Shown here one piece after another: positions 17,028 to 25,821 of a stretch of 64,000 nucleotides of DNA (position 1 is its first letter; each line of letters opens with the position of its first letter). Under the pieces are notes generated by a model. The model was not told the DNA's origin. It saw only the letters and a list, made by a program, of their open reading frames with translations, and did no database searches. The translations under genes and the position numbers were made by a program. The DNA is taken from positions 6,947 to 70,946 of the forward strand of contig DASZPV010000010.1 of assembly GCA_035549875.1 (NCBI GenBank), read 5' to 3'. This stretch comes from JAKFWI01 sp035549875 (GTDB lineage Bacteria > Pseudomonadota > Alphaproteobacteria > Caulobacterales > Aquidulcibacteraceae).

Positions 17028-19154
17028 ATGACATTTTCAAAAACCATCGGCGTTCGATCGGCATTGACGGCCGGCTTGGTTCTCGTAGCGGTGTCCGTTG
17101 CGGGCGTGGTGTCTGCGCAGGCCCCGCGAACCGGGGCTGCTCAGGTGCAGGCGGGGCATGATCTCTTCGGCGCCCGTTGCGCTGGTTGCCACGGCGGCGA
17201 TCTCGGCGGCGGCGAAGGCCCAGCGCTGGCCGGCGGCAATTTCCAGACAAAATGGGGCTCTCGCTATCCCGTCGATTTGGCGCAGACGATCAAGACACGC
17301 ATGCCGCCCGATCGCAGCAATCTGTCGGATGCCGAAGCCTCCGATCTCACCGCCTTTATCCTGTCTTCCAACGGCGCCGCCACGGGCGCCGCGGCGCGCG
17401 AGCCCGGCCGCGAGGCGACGATCCGCTACGTCGTGCGTCTGGCGGCCGCGGCCGCCGAGGAAGCGCCGGCGCCCGCGGCGGCCCCCGCCAAACCCGCTCA
17501 GACAAAACCTGTCCTGACCGTTAAAGGCGAAGTCGCGCGCTACACGCCGGTCACCGACGCCATGCTTCGCGATCCGCCGCCCGGCGACTGGTTGATGATC
17601 CGCGGCAATTATCAGGCCTGGAGCAACAGCCCGCTCAAGCAGATCGATCGCGATAATGTGAAACGCCTGCGCTTGGTTTGGTCGTGGGCGATGGTCGAGG
17701 GCGGCGCCAGCGAACCAACGCCAATCGTGCATGACGGCGTGCTGTTCATCATCAACACCGGCAACGTGGTGCAGGCGCTCGACGCCGCCAGCGGCCAACT
17801 CATCTGGGAAAACCGTCTGGGCACGCGGCCCAAAACCCAAGGCCTGGGCGCGATGCGGGGCATGGCGCTTTACGGCGACAAGGTGATCATCGGAACCACG
17901 GATGCGCGCGAAGTGGCGCTGGAAGCCAAGACCGGCAAGGTCGCATGGGACGTGCCTCTGGCCGATCCGGCCAAGGGCTATGGGAATTCTTCTGGTCCGC
18001 TCGTCGCTGACGGCGTCGTGCTACAGGGCATGGGCGGCTGCAGCCGCTACAAGAGCACGGGCTGCTACATCTCTGGCCTCGATCCCGAGACCGGCAAGAC
18101 CTTGTGGCGGTTTTATACGGTGCCCAAACGCGGAGAGCCCGGCGACAACACATGGAACAATCTGCCTGACGCCGAACGCGCCGGCGGCGATACCTGGATC
18201 ACCGGCAGCTATGATCCGCAACTGGGCCTGACCTATTGGGGCGTTGCGCAACCCAAGCCCTGGATGCGCGCCAGCCGCGGTACGGACGCCAGCAATCTGT
18301 ACACCTCCTCGACCGTCGCCCTCGACGTTAAGTCCGGCAAGCTCAAATGGTACTACCAGCACGTGCCGGGCGAGAGCTTCGATCTGGACGAAGTGTTCGA
18401 GCGCGTCCTGGTCGATGTGGACGGCAAGCCCGTGGTGTTGTCCGCCGGCAAGAACGGCATCCTCTGGAAGCTCGATCGCCGAACCGGCAAGTATCTCGAT
18501 CTTACCGAGGTCGTGTACCAGAGCGTCTTCGAGAGCGTCGATCGCAAGACCGGCAAAGTGCGTTACCGCAAGGATCTGCTCGATCAGAAGATCGACGAAT
18601 GGGAGGGGCAGCAATGCCCCTCGTCCGAGGGCGGCCATAATTGGCATGCGATGAGCTACAGCCCGATGGCCAAAGCGGTGATCATCCCTCTGGCGCAAAG
18701 CTGCCAGCGCATGCAGCCGCTCGCCACATTGCGAACCGAGGGCTCCGGCGGCTCAGCCGCCAATCGCGACTTCCAGACCATGCCCGGTACTGGCGGCAAT
18801 GTCGGCAAATTCGCCGCCTATGACGTCGCGACGCTAAAGGAGAAGTGGGCGATTACCCAGCGGGCGCCATTCTTGACCGGCGCGCTCTCCACCGCGGGCG
18901 GCTTGGCTTTCGTCGGCGACATGAACAGGGTCTTTCGCGCGCTCGACGTCGATACCGGCAAGGAATTGTGGCGCACGGTCCTGCCCACATCGGTGCAGGG
19001 TTTTCCCGTATCCTTCGCCGTCAACGGCAAGCAATACATCGCCGTCACGACCGGACTTGGCGGGGGAAGCCCACGCATGGTTCCCGGGTTAATCATCAAC
19101 GATGTAGCCTATCCCGACCACGGCAATGGGCTGTTCATTTTCGCCGTGGATTAG
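17028..19154 (+). CDS. Quinohemoprotein dehydrogenase with N-terminal cytochrome c
   Basis: The protein has 708 residues. After a signal peptide (ending VVSAQA), a cytochrome c domain carries CAGCH at residues 51-55 and a probable Met ligand in TRMPPDRSN. A Pro/Ala-rich linker (about 140-165) leads to an eight-bladed PQQ propeller with repeated W-motifs (ALDAASGQLIWEN, ALEAKTGKVAWDV, ALDVKSGKLKWYY, ALDVDTGKELWRT). Usual type II quinohemoprotein alcohol dehydrogenases carry the heme domain at the C-terminus, so this order is reversed. The adjacent Cys-Cys pair typical of alcohol dehydrogenases is not evident. It oxidises alcohols or sugars in the periplasm; the exact substrate is unknown. Confidence 0.9.
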   Translation: MTFSKTIGVRSALTAGLVLVAVSVAGVVSAQAPRTGAAQVQAGHDLFGARCAGCHGGDLGGGEGPALAGGNFQTKWGSRYPVDLAQTIKTRMPPDRSNLSDAEASDLTAFILSSNGAATGAAAREPGREATIRYVVRLAAAAAEEAPAPAAAPAKPAQTKPVLTVKGEVARYTPVTDAMLRDPPPGDWLMIRGNYQAWSNSPLKQIDRDNVKRLRLVWSWAMVEGGASEPTPIVHDGVLFIINTGNVVQALDAASGQLIWENRLGTRPKTQGLGAMRGMALYGDKVIIGTTDAREVALEAKTGKVAWDVPLADPAKGYGNSSGPLVADGVVLQGMGGCSRYKSTGCYISGLDPETGKTLWRFYTVPKRGEPGDNTWNNLPDAERAGGDTWITGSYDPQLGLTYWGVAQPKPWMRASRGTDASNLYTSSTVALDVKSGKLKWYYQHVPGESFDLDEVFERVLVDVDGKPVVLSAGKNGILWKLDRRTGKYLDLTEVVYQSVFESVDRKTGKVRYRKDLLDQKIDEWEGQQCPSSEGGHNWHAMSYSPMAKAVIIPLAQSCQRMQPLATLRTEGSGGSAANRDFQTMPGTGGNVGKFAAYDVATLKEKWAITQRAPFLTGALSTAGGLAFVGDMNRVFRALDVDTGKELWRTVLPTSVQGFPVSFAVNGKQYIAVTTGLGGGSPRMVPGLIINDVAYPDHGNGLFIFAVD

Positions 19155-19164
19155 CGACAACGAC

Positions 19165-20352
19165 CTACGCTTTGCGCGGTTTTTTCGCCGCGCGCGGTTT
19201 GGCGTCCGTGGAAAATGCGAATTCCGTGACCGAACGGAATGTCTCTCCCGGCCGCAGCACCGGCGAAGGAAACGCGGGCTTATTGGGACTGTCGGGATAG
19301 TGCTCTGTCTCGAAACAAATGCCATCGCCTTGTCGTTGAACGCGCCCGTTAGCGCCCACGCGAGAGCCATCTGAATTGGTGACGTAGACCTGCACGCCAG
19401 GCTCGGTGGTCCGCACCTCCATTCGTCGCCCGCTGCGGGGATCGTAGAGCCGCGCAGCGACCTCGACGGCGCCGCGCTCCGGCGATTTCTTGTCGAGCAC
19501 GAAATTGTGGTCGATCCCGCGCGCCAGCAAAATCTGCGGATGCGCCGTGTAGATGCGCTCGCCGATGGGTGTCGGCTTGCGGAAATCGAATGGCGTTCCA
19601 CCGACGGGTGCGATTTCTCCCGTGGGGATGAGATCCTTGTCAAGCGGCGTCCAGCGACTGGCGAAGATCTGCAAAACTTGATTGTAGACGGGGCCGGAAT
19701 CGTAACCGCCAAGGTTAAAGGCGGCGTGATTGGTCAGATTGACGATCGTGGGCTTGGTTGTGGTCGCCCGATATTCCAGACGCAGCAGATTATCCTCGCC
19801 AAGGCTGTAGGTCACCGCAGCCGCGACTTCTCCCGGAAACCCATTCTCGCCATCGGCGCTGACATAAGACAGCGTCGCACCGGCGCGATCTCCGCGCGTG
19901 AACGTCTCGGCTTTCCACAATCGCTTAGAAAATCCCGTCGGCCCGCCGTGAATGACGACATTGTTGTCGGGTCTCGCGCCCGCCAATTTGTAAAACACCC
20001 CATCGAGCGTGAAGCCGCCGCCGCTGATGCGGTTGGCGTACCGGCCTGTGATGGCGTTGAACCCGTTTTCCCAGGCGGCGAAATCTGCCACGCCAAGCAC
20101 CAGGTTTTTTACGGCGCCCTTGCGGTCTGGCGCGCTGATCTCCGTGATCGAGCCGCCGCGCGTTGAGAACCTGACCGTCATCCCGCGCGCGTTGCGCAAC
20201 GTGATCAGCTCGACGGTCCGCCCATCGGCAGCCGTGCCGAACACGGAACGCTCGACCGTGGCGGCGTCAGCCGATCCAATGGTGAGCAGCGCCGCAACAG
20301 CAGCGAAAAACCCGCGGAGGCAGCTTGCGCCGGTTCGGCTATCCGTCCCCAT
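19165..20352 (-). CDS. galM: Exported aldose 1-epimerase (mutarotase)
   Basis: This 395-residue protein has an N-terminal hydrophobic signal (about residues 8-30), longer than cytoplasmic GalM, which is about 345. Family motifs are visible: GRYANRI, the catalytic His region VIHGGPTGFSKRLW, NLTNHAAFNLGG, DHNFVLD, and the catalytic Glu region ICFETEHYPDSPN. It interconverts alpha and beta anomers of hexoses. A periplasmic mutarotase beside PQQ sugar dehydrogenases would supply the anomer they use; that link is inferred. It is convergent with the quinohemoprotein gene, 10 bp apart. Confidence 0.88.
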   Translation of the reverse strand: MGTDSRTGASCLRGFFAAVAALLTIGSADAATVERSVFGTAADGRTVELITLRNARGMTVRFSTRGGSITEISAPDRKGAVKNLVLGVADFAAWENGFNAITGRYANRISGGGFTLDGVFYKLAGARPDNNVVIHGGPTGFSKRLWKAETFTRGDRAGATLSYVSADGENGFPGEVAAAVTYSLGEDNLLRLEYRATTTKPTIVNLTNHAAFNLGGYDSGPVYNQVLQIFASRWTPLDKDLIPTGEIAPVGGTPFDFRKPTPIGERIYTAHPQILLARGIDHNFVLDKKSPERGAVEVAARLYDPRSGRRMEVRTTEPGVQVYVTNSDGSRVGANGRVQRQGDGICFETEHYPDSPNKPAFPSPVLRPGETFRSVTEFAFSTDAKPRAAKKPRKA

Positions 20353-20744
20353 TGTTTAGTCCTTTTGCAAAGCCAACTTCTCGCTTCGTATCGCCGAACC
20401 CCGACATCACCGCTAGCGCCATAACTCTCACGGAAATATGATGATGTCCCCCGTTTCAAGAGCCTCGCTGACCGGCGCGGCAGGGCCTCCATCGCCTCCG
20501 CAAGAGCGCAGGAACCACGAACGGCCCTCTGCTTTGGCGCCGCGCTGGCTGCCGCCCCGCAACGCTCGTCTTAACACCGCCTGACTTGACTATCGCCAAA
20601 CAGCAACGAGAATAGTATGAGGCAACACTGTTGGATACAAACGTGGCGCCCCGGAGGAAAACGATCCGGCTATAGTCCGGTCGGACACAATCGCTAGCTC
20701 GCAGAAAAGCCGCGCGCTATTGTCGCAAAGTAGAGATAAAATCG
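20353..20744. promoter_or_regulatory. Divergent intergenic region with candidate promoter and repeat motif
   Basis: The 392-bp gap between galM (leftward) and the 20745 operon (rightward) has no convincing gene. TTGACT at 20586-20591 is followed 18-21 bases later by AATAGTAT (20611-20618), a loose promoter for the rightward genes. Directly after lies ACTGTTGGATACAAAC (20627-20642), which matches pieces of other gaps in the window. The gap is otherwise featureless to me. Confidence 0.35.
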
Positions 20745-21578
20745 ATGAGCCGTCATCTTCAGATCTTTTTGTGTCTGCTGGCCGCCGTCGCCCTGCTGGG
20801 AGCGCCGACGACGTCGCGAGCCAAGGACGAAGAGCAGGTTCTTAACAAGCCGCCCACCGCCAAGGACTACGCGGACCTCGGCAAGTTGCCCGACTGGAGC
20901 GGCATGTGGATTCCGGTCGTTTCCGACCAAATTAAACAGATGACCACCAACCCGCCGCCATGGACCCCCAAGGTGGCCGCGCAGGTCAAACAGCAAACAG
21001 ACGATCAGGAAGCGGGCAAGCCGCTGGGAATATTCGTCGATTGCCTCCCCGAAGGCATGCCCTCCTGGATGCTGATCAGTCATAACTTTATGGAAGTGGC
21101 GTTCACGCCCGGCAAAATTTTCTTATTGGGCGATTCTGACGGCAACCGCTTGCGCCGAATCTATACCGACGGCCGGCCGCACCCAGACGATCCGGACCTT
21201 ACCTTCCACGGCCATTCCATAGGTCACTGGGAGGGCGACACGTTGGTGGTCGATACCGTCGGCATCAAGCCCGAGACTTGGCTTGCCATTGGCGAAGCCC
21301 AGGGCATTCCCAACAATGGCGACATGCACGTCGTTGAGCGCATCCACCTCATCGACGCCAACACTCTGGCTGACGAGTTGACGATCACAGCGCCGAAAGT
21401 TCTGACCAAGCCGTGGAAAACCACCCGCCTGTTCGAGCGCGAGCGCCGACGCGATCTCGATATCGTCGAAGGCGTCTGCATTGAAGGCTCGTTCCGTCCC
21501 GAGATAGACAAGAACGGGAACCACGTTTTCGTCCCGGCGCCCCGCACGCCCGACGGCAACCGTATGAACGCTCAATAA
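20745..21578 (+). CDS. Exported protein with GHSIGHWEGDTLVVDT motif (function unknown)
   Basis: This is a 277-residue paralog of the 2255 gene product. The signal peptide ends near TTSRA. It has DCLPEGMP (about residue 105), IYTDGRPHPDDPDLTF, then GHSIGHWEGDTLVVDTVG, an ERI strand and a PWKTTR segment. Function is unknown. The ribosome site is weak. The stop is 16 bp before a DUF6152 gene, so here the pair is clearly an operon, in contrast to the divergent pair at 1609-3049. The FMN hydroxy-acid dehydrogenase follows 122 bp later and may be part of the same unit. Confidence 0.78.
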   Translation: MSRHLQIFLCLLAAVALLGAPTTSRAKDEEQVLNKPPTAKDYADLGKLPDWSGMWIPVVSDQIKQMTTNPPPWTPKVAAQVKQQTDDQEAGKPLGIFVDCLPEGMPSWMLISHNFMEVAFTPGKIFLLGDSDGNRLRRIYTDGRPHPDDPDLTFHGHSIGHWEGDTLVVDTVGIKPETWLAIGEAQGIPNNGDMHVVERIHLIDANTLADELTITAPKVLTKPWKTTRLFERERRRDLDIVEGVCIEGSFRPEIDKNGNHVFVPAPRTPDGNRMNAQ

Positions 21579-21594
21579 GGATGACGAAGTCCCG

Positions 21595-21996
21595 ATGACC
21601 AAACCCTCCACGCTGACCGGCCCGCGCGCCTTATTTTTGGCAGCGGCCCTATCCCTCTCGTTCGCGGCAGGACCCGCCTTCGCGCACCACTCGTTCGCCA
21701 TGTTCGACAGAAACAAACCCACGCCGATGAAGGGCACGATCAAGCAGGTGGACTGGACAAATCCCCACGTCAGTCTGTGGGTCTACGTCGAAACCAAGCC
21801 GGGCGCGCAGCCAGAAGTATGGAACCTTGAATGCGCCAACCCCAGCAACCTCAAACGAAACGGCTTCACCAAGCGCACGTTCAATCCGGGCGACAAGGTG
21901 GACATCGTGTACTTGCCTTCGCGCGACGGCTCGCACAGCGGCCAGCTCCGGAAAATCATAAGCGCCACAGGCCAATCTTATAGCATGGAAAAATAG
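21595..21996 (+). CDS. DUF6152 family exported protein
   Basis: The protein has 133 residues with a signal peptide ending in AFA before HHSFAMFD. It shares with the 1609 paralog the mature His-His, KGTIKQVDWTNPHVSLWV, WNLECANPSNL and a GDKVDI strand. It is small, periplasmic and of unknown role. Position directly behind the GHWEGD-motif gene repeats the association seen at the left end of the window. Confidence 0.78.
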   Translation: MTKPSTLTGPRALFLAAALSLSFAAGPAFAHHSFAMFDRNKPTPMKGTIKQVDWTNPHVSLWVYVETKPGAQPEVWNLECANPSNLKRNGFTKRTFNPGDKVDIVYLPSRDGSHSGQLRKIISATGQSYSMEK

Positions 21997-22118
21997 GCCC
22001 GTTCTTCATGGGTCGTCAGCGATCTGCCGGGTGACAAGCTGATCCTGCATACGAGGCGCCTGCAGCCATGGAAAAGGCTGCAGCAGTTTAGAAGAACAGA
22101 CTCGGGGAGGCAGGACTC

Positions 22119-23417
22119 ATGAACAAGCCGAACACGTCAAACGCCAGGCGGCATTTTTTGCGCTTGCTGGCGGCGAGTCCGGCGCTGCCGTTGCTGGATC
22201 TGCCTGGGTTTATGCAGAACGCGCTGGCGGCCGAAATGGACCCCATCGGCCTGACCGCCGCCACGCTCAAATCGCTTGACGATTACGGCGCGGCGATTTC
22301 CTCGCCCAAGCAAGCGACGAACATTTTCGATCTGGAGCAGACCGCCCAGCGCAAGCTGCACGTCGGCCACAATGCGATGCTTGCGGCCGTCGAAGACCAG
22401 GCGACTTTGCGCGCGAACCGGGAAGGCTTCAAACGCTACGAGCTTCGGCCCCGGCGTCTGGTCGATGTCAGCAAGACCGACATGTCGATGACGCTGTTCG
22501 GCGCGCACTGGGACATGCCGCTCATCCTGTGTCCGGTTGGCAATCAGGGCGCGTTCAACCCTGAGGCGGAAGTCGCGGTGGCGCGCGCCGCGAAGGCCAG
22601 GAAGGTTATCCAGACGCTGTCCACCGCCGCCAATCGCAGTATCGAGGATGTGGCCGCCGCCAGAGGCGCGCCCGTCTGGTATCAGCTCTATGCGAGCCCC
22701 AATTGGAGCATGACGCGCGCTATGATCAAGCGCGCCGAAGCGGCCGGCAGTCAGGTCATGGCCTTCACCGTGGACGACCAGGGCGGTTCCAATCGCGAAG
22801 TCGTGACCAAGGTCCGCCGCCAGAACGCAGCCTTCTGTTCAAGCTGCCATATTGTCGATCCCAAGGAAGTCGCCGGAGAGGCGCCGTACCGTGGAATGGG
22901 CGGCGGTGAAAATCCTATGCGTGCCACACCCCCGCTCGGTCCGCCGCAGATGGACGCCGGGACGCCCACCTGGGACTACGTGAAGCGCATAAAAGACACG
23001 ACGAAAATGAAATTGCTGATCAAGGGCATCACCACGCGCGAAGATGCGGAACTGGCGATGAAGTACGGCGCTGACGGCGTTTGGCTGTCCAACCACGGCG
23101 GCCGCGTCGATAATACCGGCCGCTCCACTATCGAGTGCGTCCCTGAAGTGGTCGCGGGCGTCGCCGGGCGTGGCCCCGTGATTGTCGATAGCGGCTTTCG
23201 GCGCGGCGCCGATATCTTCAAGGCGCTCGCGCTCGGCGCGACGGCGGTGGGCGTCGGCCGTCCCTACATCTGGGGATTGGCGTCGTTCGGCCAGGATGGC
23301 GTGGAGGCGGCGATCAACATCTTGCACGCCGAACTGCTTCAGGTGATGCAGCAATCTGGCACGACCAGCCTCGCCGCCATCAACAAGAACTACATCGCCG
23401 ATCGCGCGCGATTCTGA
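22119..23417 (+). CDS. Tat-exported FMN alpha-hydroxy-acid dehydrogenase with CxxCH motif
   Basis: This 432-residue protein has a strong GGGGAGG site and a twin-arginine signal, NARRHFLRLLAAS, with cleavage near ALAAEM. The body is the FMN-dependent alpha-hydroxy-acid oxidase/dehydrogenase fold: PVGNQGAFNPEAEVAVARAA, VWYQLY, FTVDD, LIKGI (FMN Lys), SNHGGR (catalytic His and Arg) and DSGFRRGADIFKALALGA. It should oxidise a 2-hydroxy acid to a 2-oxo acid. In the variable loop-4 region, CSSCH at residues 240-244 (bases 22836-22850) is a perfect heme c attachment motif within a roughly 50-residue Gly/Pro-rich loop. That could make it a flavocytochrome that passes electrons to periplasmic cytochromes. 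Confidence 0.9.
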   Translation: MNKPNTSNARRHFLRLLAASPALPLLDLPGFMQNALAAEMDPIGLTAATLKSLDDYGAAISSPKQATNIFDLEQTAQRKLHVGHNAMLAAVEDQATLRANREGFKRYELRPRRLVDVSKTDMSMTLFGAHWDMPLILCPVGNQGAFNPEAEVAVARAAKARKVIQTLSTAANRSIEDVAAARGAPVWYQLYASPNWSMTRAMIKRAEAAGSQVMAFTVDDQGGSNREVVTKVRRQNAAFCSSCHIVDPKEVAGEAPYRGMGGGENPMRATPPLGPPQMDAGTPTWDYVKRIKDTTKMKLLIKGITTREDAELAMKYGADGVWLSNHGGRVDNTGRSTIECVPEVVAGVAGRGPVIVDSGFRRGADIFKALALGATAVGVGRPYIWGLASFGQDGVEAAINILHAELLQVMQQSGTTSLAAINKNYIADRARF

Positions 23418-23423
23418 GCCGCT

Positions 23424-23437
23424 GGCGCCGCGGCGCC
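23424..23437. terminator. GC palindrome between convergent genes
   Basis: A perfect 14-base palindrome (arms GGCGCCG and CGGCGCC) lies 7 bp after the hydroxy-acid dehydrogenase stop and just before the convergent MBL stop. No T-run follows, so termination is only a possibility. Confidence 0.25.
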
Positions 23438-23441
23438 TCCA

Positions 23442-24533
23442 TCAGTTGACCTGATAGGTCTTGCTGAATCCATTGCGGCTGTTGGTGACGGTGACCTTGC
23501 CGCTACGCGCGATGTCGAGCCTGATGTTCTTGCCATAGTCAGGCGCCGGTTCGAGATTGGCGATGTAATCGGGATCGCCGTTCAGCTCCGGATTTACGGT
23601 CGAAGCGTGCAGTTTCCAAAACCCCTGAAGCCCAGGGCTGCTGCTGACCACATTCACGACCGCCGGCACAGCGCCCTTGGTCGCGCTGTTGCCCATCACC
23701 GCAATATCAGGCCGCATGGCGGCGATTGACGCGGGGTTGCTGCTCCAGGCTGTGCCGTGATGGGTGACCAGCAGAATATCGACGTGTCCGACCCGGTCGA
23801 TGGGACAGAATAAATCATGCTCCCGATTCCAGGTAAGATCGCCGAACGCGGCGATCTTGACCTTGCCGAAGCTTAGGATCGATCCAACGGATTCTGCGTT
23901 CTCCAGCCCGCCATCGCTGTCCATGGGCGGCGCATCGCAGTGCGAGCCTGGGCCGCCGGCGCCCGGCAGCGGACGGGCAATGACCTTCGAATCGCTTGTA
24001 ACGATTGTGTCGGTCAACGAACCGAAGTGAAGCACATCGCCAGGTTTTGCTTCGATGTGTTTGTGGCCTTTGATCGCTTCGAGATATCTCGGGTAAACGG
24101 CGATACTGTCCCGCGCCATGCGATTGATCGAAGAATCGGGCGCCAGGCTTGGAATTTCTCGTTCGCGGTTCGGGCCATGGTCGATAATCGTGCCGACGGG
24201 AAAGCGCTTCAGGAGATCGAAAACGCCGCCGATATGGTCGCCGTGGTAGTGCGTGATGATCAGGTAGTCGATTTTCTTCACGCCCAGCGCCGAGGCCGCA
24301 GCCAATATTCGGTCAACGTCGCTCTTGGCGCCGTCGAGTCTCACAGGCGCGCTGTCGCGGGGCGTTGATCCGGTGTCGATGAGCAAAGACTTGCCTTCCG
24401 GCGTAACGAATAGCGTTCCCCCACCGCCTTCCATGTCCAGGCTAACCATTTTCAACGTCGCTTCGGCGGCGCTGGCCGTGCTTGCGATCGCGCCTGCAGC
24501 CACACACGCCGCGATGATAGCGTTACGGATCAT
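23442..24533 (-). CDS. Exported ComEC-like MBL-fold hydrolase
   Basis: This 363-residue protein has a GGGAGA ribosome site and a signal peptide ending STASAAE. The metal motif THYHGDHIGG lies near residue 96, preceded by LLIDTGS. Later elements (FGDLTWNREHD, LLVTHHGTAWSSNP) match the ComEC/Rec2-related MBL branch. The substrate is unknown. It is the last gene of System 1, 28 bp after the glycerate kinase gene, which hints at hydrolysis of a substrate precursor such as a lactone or ester in the periplasm; this is inference. Confidence 0.85.
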   Translation of the reverse strand: MIRNAIIAACVAAGAIASTASAAEATLKMVSLDMEGGGGTLFVTPEGKSLLIDTGSTPRDSAPVRLDGAKSDVDRILAAASALGVKKIDYLIITHYHGDHIGGVFDLLKRFPVGTIIDHGPNREREIPSLAPDSSINRMARDSIAVYPRYLEAIKGHKHIEAKPGDVLHFGSLTDTIVTSDSKVIARPLPGAGGPGSHCDAPPMDSDGGLENAESVGSILSFGKVKIAAFGDLTWNREHDLFCPIDRVGHVDILLVTHHGTAWSSNPASIAAMRPDIAVMGNSATKGAVPAVVNVVSSSPGLQGFWKLHASTVNPELNGDPDYIANLEPAPDYGKNIRLDIARSGKVTVTNSRNGFSKTYQVN

Positions 24534-24561
24534 GGAATTGTTCTCCCTGGCGTCATTTCTA

Positions 24562-25818
24562 TCACGTGATCACAACTGCACGAAGGTCATTTACATTGGT
24601 CAATGTCGGTCCGGTGATCACAAGATCACCGAGGCCGGCGAAGAAGCTGTAGCTATCATGTCCGCGCAGCATCGATGCCGCGTCCAGGCCCGATGCGCGC
24701 GCGCGGTCGAGCGTATCAGGCGAGACGATAGCGCCGGCCGCATCTTCCGTACCGTCTATTCCGTCGCTGTCGCCGGCAATCGCCCAGACGCCTTTCATGC
24801 CGCTAAGCTGGCGCGCAAGCGAAAGCAGGAACTCGGTGTTTCGTCCGCCGCGGCCAGCTTTGGCGCCGCGTAGCGTTACCGTCGTTTCGCCGCCGGACAA
24901 CAATACGGCCGGCGCAGCGACCGGCAGGCCATGATCGCGCACCGAACGCGCGATGCCAGCCATCACAACGCCCAGCCCCGCGCTCTCACCCTCTATAGCG
25001 TCACCTAAAATCAGCGGCGTCCACCCTAATCGGCGTGCTTCATCCGCCACCGCGTTGAGCGACATCGCGGGCGAAGCGATCATGCGAATATCGGCCGTAA
25101 AGCTCTGCATGGTGGAAGCGCGCGGCGCCTCGAGTGTTTTACGGAGGCCGGCTGGCAGATCGATTTCATATCTATCCAGCACCGCAAGCGCATCTTCCCC
25201 GCGGCTAAGATCAGGCGCCGTCGGGCCCGAAGCGATGGTCGCTGGATCGTCGCCCGGCACATCGCTGATCACCAGCGTAACGACCCTGGCAGGCGCTGCC
25301 GCCAGCGCCAAGCGTCCGCCCTTGATGCGGGACAGATGCTTGCGCACCAGATTCATCTCTCCGATCGGCGCGCCGGACGAAAGCAGCGCCGCATTGATGC
25401 GCTGCTTATCAGCAAGCGTCAGCCCCTCAGCCGGCAGCGTAAGCAACGACGAACCGCCGCCCGAGATCAGGGCGAGGACAAGATCATCGGCGGTCAGGCC
25501 GCGCACGGCGCCCAGGATTCGTTCGGAAGCATGCACGCTAGCCGCATCCGGCACAGGGTGAGCCGCTTCAAGGATCTCGATTCGCGTCGTCGGTACGGCA
25601 TGGCCATAGCGGGTGACGACTACCCCCGTTAACGCCACATCCGACCACGCCTCTTCCAGCGCCGCCGCCATCAGCGCGGAAGCCTTACCCGCACCGACGA
25701 CGACACACCTTCCCTTGGGACGCGCCGGCAAATGCGCCGGCAGCGTTTTACGCGGGTCGGCAGCGCGCACGCCGGCATCGAACAAAGCCCGAAGACGCTT
25801 TCGGATTTCATCGCTCAT
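24562..25818 (-). CDS. Glycerate 2-kinase (GckA/TtuD, MOFRL family)
   Basis: The 418-residue protein has the type-2 glycerate kinase layout. The N-terminal DUF4147 domain includes VVGAGKASALMAAALE, VSGGGSS-like LISGGGSSLLTLP and NLVRKHLSRIKGGRLA. The C-terminal MOFRL domain has LLSGGETTVTLRG, GGRNTEFLLSLA and AGDSDGIDGTEDAAGA. It phosphorylates D-glycerate to 2-phosphoglycerate, feeding lower glycolysis. It starts 3 bp after the stop of the 2-hydroxyacid dehydrogenase, which would make glycerate from hydroxypyruvate or tartronate semialdehyde, so the pair forms a logical pathway step. Confidence 0.92.
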   Translation of the reverse strand: MSDEIRKRLRALFDAGVRAADPRKTLPAHLPARPKGRCVVVGAGKASALMAAALEEAWSDVALTGVVVTRYGHAVPTTRIEILEAAHPVPDAASVHASERILGAVRGLTADDLVLALISGGGSSLLTLPAEGLTLADKQRINAALLSSGAPIGEMNLVRKHLSRIKGGRLALAAAPARVVTLVISDVPGDDPATIASGPTAPDLSRGEDALAVLDRYEIDLPAGLRKTLEAPRASTMQSFTADIRMIASPAMSLNAVADEARRLGWTPLILGDAIEGESAGLGVVMAGIARSVRDHGLPVAAPAVLLSGGETTVTLRGAKAGRGGRNTEFLLSLARQLSGMKGVWAIAGDSDGIDGTEDAAGAIVSPDTLDRARASGLDAASMLRGHDSYSFFAGLGDLVITGPTLTNVNDLRAVVIT

Positions 25819-25821
25819 CGG

